Source: Cunninghamia lanceolata (taxonomy: Eukaryota; Streptophyta; Pinopsida; Cupressales; Cupressaceae). Taken from it: 64,000 nucleotides of DNA. Location: the NCBI GenBank assembly GCA_027924645.1, contig BSBN01000845.1, positions 558,001 through 622,000 of the forward strand. The letters run 5' to 3'. The position numbers were made by a program, and so were the translations under genes. Under the pieces are notes generated by a model. The model searched no databases. It had not been told where the DNA came from and was given only the letters and a program-made list of their open reading frames with translations. This document shows positions 55,862 through 64,000 of the stretch, piece after piece. How positions within the stretch are numbered: the stretch's first letter is position 1; each line of letters opens with the position of its first letter.

Positions 55862-56602
55862 TTGTTGAGGAAATTCGGTATGGAAGATTCAAAGCCAATG
55901 AACACTCCTATGGCAACCGGATGTAAGTTGAGCAAAGATGATGACTCTCCGAAGGCAGATCAGACAAAGTATAGATCAATGATTGGTGGATTGTTGTATC
56001 TCACTCAGACTAGACCAGATATAATGTAGGCTATTGGTCTTGTGGCAAGATTTCAAGCTGATCTTATAGAATCTCATGTTATGGCAATCAAGAGAATTTT
56101 TAGATATCTAAAAGGGACAGTGGAGTATGGTTTGTGGTATCCTAGAGATCATGATTTCTCTCTTCATGCTTACACAGATGCAGATTGGGCAGGAGATGTG
56201 GATGACCTGAAGAGCACCAGTGGTGGAGCATTCTTTTTGGGAAAGAGATTGGTTTTTTGGCTAAGCAAGAAACAAGATGCAATATCTCTGTCTACAACTG
56301 AAGTAGAATACATTGCAGCAGTAGGTAGTTGCACTCAAATCTTATGGATGAAGCAGATGCTAAGAGACATTAAAGTTGAATATGAGGAGCCTATCACAAT
56401 TTTCTGTGATAATTCAAGTGCAATTAATATTTCTAAGAATCTGGTATTGCATTCTAAGACTAAGCACATACCTATCAAGTTTCACTTTTTGAGAGAACAA
56501 GTGAACAAGGAAGAAGTTAGATTGGAGTATGTACCCTCCAAGGATCAGATTGCAGATATCTTTACTAAACCTCTTCCCAAGGACTCTTTTGAGTATCTCT
56601 GA
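55862..56602 (+). pseudogene. Element C RNase H
   Basis: The connection segment (MIGGLLYLTQTRPDIM) ends in TAG near 56026-56028. From 56042 the frame is open: HAYTDADWAGDVDDLKSTSG, STTEVEYIAAVGSCTQILWM, IFCDNSSAINISKN and KDQIADIFTKPLPK, giving the D-E-D-D set of copia RNase H that degrades the RNA template. It ends FEYL* at 56600-56602. Confidence 0.93.
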
Positions 56603-56719
56603 GAGAAGTTAGGGGTCATGGCACCTCCGGTGATGAACTAGGATGCATTGATGTGCATCAATCCGATGGATATCACAGTCGTATCTTGTGATCCAGATTG
56701 ATGATGGGGAGCTGCTACT

Positions 56720-56964
56720 AAGGGGGAGCAGCTGGTATGATTCTGATGTGTTAGAATCGCAAGTATGAGCCCTTTGCCATTGATGTCAAAGGGGGAGAGA
56801 ATACATGTGAAAAACAAGTGGTTGATGATCAAAGGGGGAGCAATAAAGGAAGAGAAGACATGTGAAGAGTTGTTGTTGATAGGGGGAGCTGTGACAGAAA
56901 GGAGAAGTTCTTGTCTTGATGGTTTTTCACATCATATGTTGCCATCAATGACAAAGGGGGAAAT
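56720..56964 (+). promoter_or_regulatory. Array of five polypurine-tract-like sequences before the 3' LTR
   Basis: AAGGGGGAG at 56720, AAAGGGGGAGA at 56788, AAAGGGGGAG at 56831, AGGGGGAG at 56881 and AAAGGGGGAAAT at 56953-56964. Only the last abuts the 3' LTR. Multiple PPT copies are known in some plant copia lineages such as Sireviruses; whether this element belongs there is not decided. Confidence 0.85.
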
Positions 56965-58208
56965 TGTTGCAAGTATGAGGTGAACCAGTGTTGTCATTGA
57001 TGTCAACATACTCATATTGCATTGACAAGAAGGATTGGATGCGTTGTGTGCTGAGGATATTGAGAAAGTTAGTCTCAATCAGGAACAGTGAGAACAGTGA
57101 TGAGAAGAAGGCAAAAGTACTCAATAGGTTGAGATTCAGAGGATGCGGATTAAAGGGTTTGTTGATATGAGTCTTGAGATGATCCAGTTAAGATTTTAGA
57201 GGTCCGCATGAAGATGTGAAGAAGTTGTGATTGATCAAGTAGAACTGGTTCCGGGAGATGCTCCAGAGTGACAGAGTGTTACAAAAAGGTCCGGTGAGAT
57301 CTGAAAGTGCATTGTCCTATTCTGCAGATTGGAAGGAGTGTTTGGGATGTCCTTGTAATGTGTCATCTCAATTTGTTCATGATTTGGAGGTCCGGAAGCA
57401 CATGTTTCAGTATGACAGTGGTGGTAGACTGTGTTCTTGAAGTTCCAGATAAGGAAGAGAAGAGATTCCGGTAAGCAGAGGAAGTACGGATGTTCCTGGT
57501 CATTCAGGCAAGCTTGTGAAGGTTCTTGGATCATGTTGAGGTTATGTTGTCGGTCCGCATTGGTGGTAGAGCTGACCGGATGAGTTGTTCATCTTGCGAA
57601 TGTTCTTGTGGTGGCCGACCAGATGTATTAATCATCTTGTGAATGTCCTTATGGTTGATTACCGACTTAGATGATTGTTCCTAAGTCGATGTCTTGTATA
57701 AATAAAGGTTTGTGAGTTCATTTCAAAGTGTGTTGAGCAGCGGATGAGTGTGGTATAGTGAAAGAGTACAGGGTAGAGCAGAAGTATCTCAGGCTTAAAT
57801 GGAACTGATCCAGACATGGTAAAGATGTCAATCTCCAGTTCAAGTTTGTGATTCTTATCACTTAGTAGACAGTGTGTCTCTTGTAGGTAGTGTGCCTCCT
57901 TGTGAGTAGTGTGCTCGGGCAGTGAGCCCTAATTGGCATGTGCCATTCATTTTTCTTATTCTTCTAATAGAGAATAATGCTTGGGTTAATCACCCCGTAG
58001 TTTTTCCCTTAACCAGGTTTTCCACGTCAAAATCTTGGTGTCCAATGTGTTGATGTTTATCTACTCTTGTGTTTATGCATTATGCTTTCGTGGATGATTA
58101 ATTGATATGCTATTAACTAACAAAGAAGAATCAAGTGTTTGAAGTAGAAGCAAGTTTTTGTACAACTGTTTCACCCAGCCCTCTCAGTTGTGTGCCCTAG
58201 ATCTAACA
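56965..58208 (+). repeat. 3' LTR of element C
   Basis: 1,244 bp, TGTTGCAAGTATGAGG...AGATCTAACA, TATAAATA at 57697-57704. It differs from the 5' LTR by the 47-base deletion and scattered substitutions, so the insertion is not very recent. Confidence 0.93.
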
Positions 58209-58213
58209 GTTGA

Positions 58214-58255
58214 ATGCCTCATGGAGGCCACCTTGTGTTAGGTGCTCCTGTACCA
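58214..58255 (-). repeat. 5' LTR of element K, distal 42 bases
   Basis: Continues the LTR at 51139 after removal of element C. The end CTGTACCA is followed by the CCCTC duplication. Confidence 0.9.
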
Positions 58256-58720
58256 CCCTCTCTATGTCCTACCCTTTCTCTGAGTCTTTGCTTCCCTCCC
58301 CTCTCTACCTCCTACCTTCTCTCTCACTCTCTTCTTCCCTCCCCTATCTACCTTCTATCCTCTCTCTCACTCTCTACTTCCCTCCCCTATCTATCTCCTA
58401 CCCTCTTTTTGAGTCTTTGCTTCCCTCGCGTCTCTACCTCCTACCTTCTCTCTCACTCTCTTCTCCCCCTCCCTCTCTACCTCTTACCGTCTCTCTCACT
58501 TTCTACTTCCCTCCCCTGTCTACCTCCTACCCTCTCTCTCAGTCTCTACTTCCCTCACCTATCTACCTCAGACCCTCTCTCACTTCTTCCTTCCCATGTC
58601 TACCTCCTACGGTCCTCTCCCACTCTCTACTTCCATCTTGTCTCTAGCTCCTATCCTCTCTCTCACTCTCTACTTCCCTCCCCTCTCTACTTCTCCTCAT
58701 CATTCTTCTCATCCAATGGA
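58256..58720. repeat. CT-rich minisatellite, units like CTCTCTCACTCTCTACTTCC
   Basis: About ten diverged units of roughly 45-60 bases, each combining CTCTCTCACTCTCTACTTCC with CCTCCCCTCTCTACCTCCTA-like segments. The same sequence occurs just left of element K (45705-45734), so the tract predates K. Ser/Leu/Pro-rich ORFs over it (58210-58729) are low-complexity artefacts. Confidence 0.85.
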
Positions 58721-58963
58721 ATTTCATAATTTATCTTGTTTCCATTTCATCATACCAATTTATATCCTCGTCCCTCTTTGCATGTCTTACTTTTCTTGTT
58801 TCCATATTCTTTGTCGACATGTGAGAGGAGAGAGAGGAAGAGGGAGAGAGGATGGAGATGGATGGGAGAGAGAGAGGGGATAGATAGGGTGATGAGGAGA
58901 GAGAGAGAGAGAGTCCTAGTTTTCTTGTTTTGGAGAGAGAGAGAGGGTTGGTCCTATTTATGA
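58721..58963. repeat. GA-rich tract facing the CT tract
   Basis: From 58821 GAGAGGAGAGAGAGGAAGAG-type sequence, a loose inverted counterpart of the CT tract about 100 bases away. Confidence 0.65.
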
Positions 58964-59225
58964 ATTTAGGGTTGCTTAAGTTTAGGGTTTGGTGGAATTA
59001 TTTAGGGTTTAGGGGTTTAGGGTTTCTAATTAGGTTTATGGTTTAGGGGTATTATTTAGGGTTTAGTGGTTTTGGGAGAGAGAGAGGTTTAGGGTTCTCA
59101 GGTTTAGGGGCATATTTAGGGTTTATGAGTTTAGGGTTGCTCAGACCTTTAGGGGTAAATTATTTAGGGTTTATGACTTTCTACCTAGGTTTCTCAAGTT
59201 TAGGGTTTAGGGGTTAGGGTTAAAG
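58964..59225 (+). repeat. Degenerate telomere-like repeats (first block)
   Basis: TTTAGGG and TTTAGGGG units in imperfect succession (TTTAGGGTTTAGGGGTTTAG near 59001), mixed with ATTATTTAGGG and GAGAGAG. The plant telomere unit is TTTAGGG. Confidence 0.8.
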
Positions 59226-60404
59226 GAGAATTATTTTATAATTTCCCTCTAATCCTCATAATACTAATGCATTAGTCCACTCATCTCCTAATCCATCAAT
59301 CCCTATCATCCTTCCACCATATAACTCACTATCTAATCCACCATCAAACATTCTAATCTCTAATCCATCAACCCATGAACGCTTGAAAATTTTTCTCCAA
59401 AGAGTCTTTACAAAATTCAAAAATAAAATTAAGCAAAGATATGGAGCCATCCAAATCCATTGATCCAATTTCATTCACCTCTAACACTCCCAATCCTAAT
59501 CCATTTGGGCCTCCTATATCCATTCACTCGATCCTAATCCTAACCCCACAACATATTCCATCATTATCCATCAACTATATGCATATCCTAGTCCATCAAC
59601 CCATGAAGCCATGAAGGATGTGACCCAAGGACTATTAGCAAGGAATCTAAGAACATCATGTCCTCAAATTCCTATCCTTGAGCCTAACAAAGAACCTCTT
59701 AATAACATGTCTACCACTCCAACACCATCATCCACTCCTATGTCTATCCATTTCATTGAAGAGTCTCCTACCATAAGTCCAAGTCAAACCCCATCATGTA
59801 GCCATATTGTCAAACATCCAAAGATTATTGATCCTGGATCCAAGAACCCATCACATCCATCTAAGAAACCCAATAGCTATACATTAAGAGCCTAGTCCAA
59901 AGAATGTGGAAACACCAACCACCCATCCTAATCTAAATCCAAACATCCCATCCAATCCCATCTCAGTTCCCTTACCATCTCATGGTCAACCCCTCTGTAC
60001 ATCGATCCCATCGTTAATCCTCCAACATCTCCTAGTGAACCCCCATCACCACCTCTTACTCCCCAATCCAATGAATATCAATGCATCCCCACTTACCCTA
60101 TCCATATCTAATATTGTGCTATCCATGCTTATCCTCCATGTGATCAAGATCTTATCCATGAGAAAGTAAGTTCCCACATCACTCGTATCCATCATCCCAT
60201 TAGCCCTATCCATCATCTTGTGCTAGTCTTATTCATTATCCATCAATATCCCATGATGAGACACTTGGTCCCCATGAAAACATAGACAATCAAACAAATA
60301 TATTGGATCCTATCTTGAATCACATCCCAATGAGTATAATGATTTAATCAAGATCTAAGAATTCTACATCCATTTCCCATTTATCCTTCATCATCCCAGG
60401 TCGA
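59226..60404. other. Pyrimidine-rich sequence, no gene supported
   Basis: Rich in ATCC, CCATC and TCCATCA phrases (for example TAATCCATCAACCCATGAA at two places, 59355 and 59590). A 94-aa plus ORF at 59611-59895 is Pro/Ser/Thr-rich (STTPTPSSTPMSIHFIEESP) with no domain. It may be a degenerate minisatellite. Confidence 0.45.
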
Positions 60405-61800
60405 ACTATATGTTTAGGTGTTTAGCCTGGTTGCTCAAGTTTAGGGTTTAGGGGTCAAGGGCATTATTTGAGTTTTACATGAGTTTAGGGTTGCTCAAGT
60501 AATTAGGGTTTAGGGTTTAGGGGAATTATTTAGGCTTTAGGGGTTAGGGTTTAGGGTTTAGAGAGAGATAGAGCAAGGGGACCAATAGAGATTGGGAGAG
60601 ATAGGGAGATAGAGGTTTAGGGTTGCTTCCAAGTTTTATGGTTTAGGGGTTTAGGGTTGTTCATTTTTAGGGTTTAGGGTTTAGGGGAATTATTTAGGGT
60701 TTATGGTTTAGGGGTTAGGGGTTAAGGGTTAGGGGTTAGGAGACCAAGCCTGGGAGAGATATCTCGGTCTCCTCTCTCCCTCTCTCTAACTATACCTACC
60801 TCTCTCTCTCTCCATGTCTCTCTATCTTGCTCTCTTTCGATCCCCTCTCTCTAAATCTACCTTTCTCTCTCTCCCTCACTCACTATTTGAGGTTTACATG
60901 AGTTTAGGGTTGCTCAAGTAAATAGGGTTTACAGTTTAGGGTTAGGGTTTATGGGAATTATTTAGGCTTTAGGGGTTTAGGGATGCTCAAGTTTAGGGTT
61001 TATGGTTTAGGGGTTAAGGTCTAGGGTTTAGGGGTTAGGTTTTTAGGGTTTCTTGAGTTTAGGGGTTAGGGTTTAGGGTTTAGAGAGAGATAGAGTGAGG
61101 GAACCAACAAATATTGGGAGAGATAGGGAGATAGAGGTTTAGGGTTGCTTCTAGATTTTATGGTTTAGGGGTTAGGGGTTTAGGGGTTTAGGGTTGCTCA
61201 TTTTTAGGGTTTAGGGGTTAGGGGTTAGGGGTTAGGGTTTAGGGGCATTATTTAGGGTTTAGGGTTTATGGTTTAGAGGTTAGGGGTTAAGGTTTAGAGG
61301 TTTAGGTTTATGGTTTAGGTAGAGAGGAGAATAGGGAGATATAGAGGAGACCGAGCCTGGGAGAGATATCTCTATCTCCTCTATCCCTCTCTCTAACTAT
61401 AACTACCTTTCTCTATCTCTCTCTCTCTCTCTCCCCCTGTCTCTCTATTTTTCTCTCTCTTTTGATCCCCTCTCTCTAACTCTACCTTTCTATCTCTCCC
61501 TCCCTCACTATTTGAGGTTTACATGAGTTTAGGGTTTCTCAAGTAAATAGGTTTTAGGGTTTAGGGGTTAGGGGTTAGGGGTTAGGGGTTTAGGGTTTCT
61601 TGAGTTTTAGGGGTTAGGGTTTAGAGAGAGATAGAGGGAGGGGACCAATAGAGATTGGGAGAGATAGGGAGATAGAGGTTTAGGGTTGCTTCCAGGTTTT
61701 ATGGTTTAGGGGTTAGGGGTTTAGGGTTTCTCATTTTTAGGGTTTAGGGGTTAGGGGTTAGGGGTTAAGGTTTAGAGGTTTAGGTTTATGGTCTAGGTAG
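60405..61800 (+). repeat. Telomere-like higher-order repeat (about 520-620 bp unit, three copies)
   Basis: Each unit combines TTTAGGG/TTAGGGG arrays, a GGGAGATAGAGGTTTAGGGT block (about 60605, 61127, 61668), an AGCCTGGGAGAGATATCTC block (60747 and 61353) with CT-rich tail, and an ACATGAGTTTAGGGTT(G/T)CTC block (about 60477, 60895, 61520). The regular reuse of these blocks shows duplication of compound units, not simple telomere addition. Confidence 0.8.
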
Positions 61801-62340
<540 letters not shown>

Positions 62341-64000
62341 AAATGAAGAGAAAGAGAGAGACTCTCCCATGTAGATACAAGGTTACATTTTTCCCTCCTA
62401 GTATTAAAAAGTTCTATTTCATGAACCACATGGATATTTGAGTTTGGGGATACTCTTGGACCATCACTTGATTACCTATTTGATGCACTACATGCATAGT
62501 TACAATATATTTTATGTGAGAGCATGACATCCTAGACCATGATTTTGGCACCAACATTGAGAAGGTTATAATTTTTGCATGCATGAACCTTTATGTTTTC
62601 ATAACATGAGTGCATTCTAGGAAGCATGAAAAATGGTAAAAAAGCATGTGGGATTCATGTTTTAGACCCCACATGGATGTTATTTCTTCTTTTCATGAGT
62701 ATATCGGACAAGAAAACAATTTTCATGTTGTTTGACTTATTGAGAATCATTTTTATATCAATCCACCACCTTTTTTTGTGTTTTCAACGTAGAAGAACTG
62801 ATTTTGCATGTTTTTGGAGAAAATATCATTATTTAAACTAAAAGTTTCATGTTTCATGTGTGATTTTGTTTCAAAGCTAATTACCATTGATATATAGATT
62901 GAATTTGATGATATATGTTTTTTTTTCCATAAATTTCACTAATCCTATTCTAGAATTATATAGAATTCATAATCAAGCTTGAGAAAATGAAGAATTTTAG
63001 GATTTTGAAGCCATATTTTAGAGAACTGGTCAACTGCAATATCAAATCCTAAGGTATGTTCAACTTATGTCTATTTTAATTCACATATATATGTTCTTAT
63101 GTTCTTTATGTCTTTATGTTTTTTATGTTCTTTATGTTCTAAGATATGTGTCTAGGTATATCAGTTAGTTCAGTCAAAGAGACTCCAAATTCCTCATGCT
63201 TCCACCTTGTTTTGGCCCTCCATGCCTTCATTTCACCTATTTTCAGCTATACAAGAGAAAAACATTATCAAATACTTCATAAAATCATTTTAGTGAACAA
63301 TTGTTTGTCATACTCATATTCATGATCAATGGTGCCAAAATTGATTTTGGAAGACTCTTAATTTTTTCCCTAGGATGATATAGAAGGATTTATTCCTTAA
63401 TACATGCATAATTTAATTCATTTAATAGAACCATGCAATGGCTTGAATCTTAGACTATCCTATGCCCCCTATTATGACAATCCTACTTGTCTCTATTGAT
63501 CATTTAGACATAACAGTTAGGTGTCATTTTGATAACTTCTCCATGCATGTTTCTAATGTAGAGCAGGGAGGATATCTTCAAAAAATCACAATTCAATCTA
63601 TTTTTAACAATCCATCAATCTTGAAAACCCTAACTTGGCACTTTCTCATAGTTTCTTCAATTTGTCTTGTAGCATTCCAAAAGTGACTTTTGACCATATC
63701 TTGCAAAAAAACAACTTCAAACCCACAAAAGAACTATCATTTCAGATACCCTTTATCCTCTGCTTTGACATATCCAATTTGAAGATAAGTTTGTTTAAGA
63801 ACATCATCTCCTAAAATTGATTGCTACGCTGCTACAAAGCCCAATTAGGCCTCTCAAAACAGGGTTTTTAGCCCGTTTCTAGTAAAATGCCTCTAAAATC
63901 CTTCTAACTTGATGAAATCAATTTAAAAAAAAACCAAAACACCATTAGTTCATACCACCATAATATTCAATGCATTTTAGAACAATCTCTCAGTACGGAA
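62341..64000. other. No recognisable gene
   Basis: AT-rich, apparently unique sequence. A short ATGTTCTTTATGT-type tandem occurs at 63085-63140. Short ORFs at 62626-62841 and 63462-63686 carry no domain. Nothing else is supported. Confidence 0.45.

Larger units (their letters stand above)
51140..58208 (+). mobile_element. Element C: full-length, disabled Ty1/copia element
   Basis: 7,069 bp with direct LTRs, tRNA-Met PBS, gag, protease, integrase, RT and RNase H in the copia order, and a polypurine tract. The target duplication is GTTGA (51135-51139 and 58209-58213). The reading frame is interrupted by at least one deletion and several stops, so it cannot make a full Gag-Pol. It is the same family as element B and related to solo LTR G. 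Confidence 0.96.
45735..58255 (-). mobile_element. Element K: gag-protease-only gypsy element, one LTR split by element C
   Basis: Minus-strand element with LTRs 45735-47334 and 49544-51139 plus 58214-58255, PBS, gag and protease, but no RT, RNase H or integrase. Without element C and its duplication it is about 5.45 kb. LTR ends are TGATGTAG on the plus strand and (C/T)ACCA. Relation to element F is visible in gag, in the CCHC domain and in the protease. It is a deletion derivative that would need pol proteins in trans. Confidence 0.88.

Noticed and set aside
58210..58729. Two overlapping Ser/Leu/Pro-rich ORFs of 145 and 171 aa.
   Set aside because: They come from reading a CT minisatellite in two frames; no protein-like composition or conservation can be argued.
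59611..60169. Pro/Ser-rich ORFs as a possible gene.
   Set aside because: Low complexity, no domain, no promoter or splice signals, located between telomere-like arrays.
58964..61800. A true chromosome end.
   Set aside because: Units are degenerate, mixed with GA/CT blocks, and the sequence continues for more than 2 kb beyond.

Overview
The window is nuclear DNA from a plant with a large, repeat-rich genome. It contains plant-type Ty1/copia and Ty3/gypsy elements primed by initiator tRNA-Met or tRNA-Arg, TTTAGGG-type repeats and a plant PPR gene relic. The nested, decayed retrotransposons suit a gymnosperm, but that is inference. I found no intact cellular gene. Almost everything that can be recognised is a retrotransposon, a solo LTR, a decayed ORF or simple repeat. 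LTR boundaries were fixed by finding TG..CA ends and 5-bp target-site duplications (TSDs) by eye; all base counts are by hand.

Layout. 1-7759: a copia-type LTR (D) invaded by an extraordinary 7,179-bp insertion (A, 197-7375). A has two 2,245-bp LTRs in INVERTED orientation around one intact gag-like ORF and is flanked by the TSD GGGAG. 7760-10086: 5' half of a minus-strand copia element (B). 12513-16057: an unrecognised, broken minus-strand ORF region (J) carrying a 0.37-kb fragment of a copia 3' end. 18333-33672: a Tat-like Ty3/gypsy element (E, minus strand) with gag, protease, G-patch, RT, RNase H, second RNase H and integrase, itself hit by a solo LTR (I), a complete gypsy element (F, 24354-30801, TSD CATCA) and another solo LTR (H). 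33673-41992: gene-poor, with dispersed GGCGCTAA-type motifs, AT-rich repeats and a hairpin cluster. 41998-43379: copia solo LTR (G, TSD CAACA). 45485-45700: PPR gene relic. 45735-58255: gag-protease-only gypsy element (K, TSD CCCTC) whose 5' LTR is split by a complete but disabled copia element (C, 51140-58208, TSD GTTGA). 58256-62340: CT/GA tracts, degenerate telomere-like higher-order repeats and a CT-TA microsatellite. 62341-64000: nothing recognised.

Most important observation: element A looks like a frozen reverse-transcription error. Its right half is a normal start (LTR, tRNA-Arg primer-binding site, leader, gag). Its left half is a second LTR pointing the opposite way, followed by a primer-binding-site remnant and then by what appears to be most of the body of the tRNA-Arg primer, joined near the end of gag. 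That is what one would expect if plus-strand strong-stop DNA read through the primer tRNA and was joined to a truncated cDNA, and the product was then integrated normally. The two LTR promoters face each other, so the locus could make double-stranded RNA.
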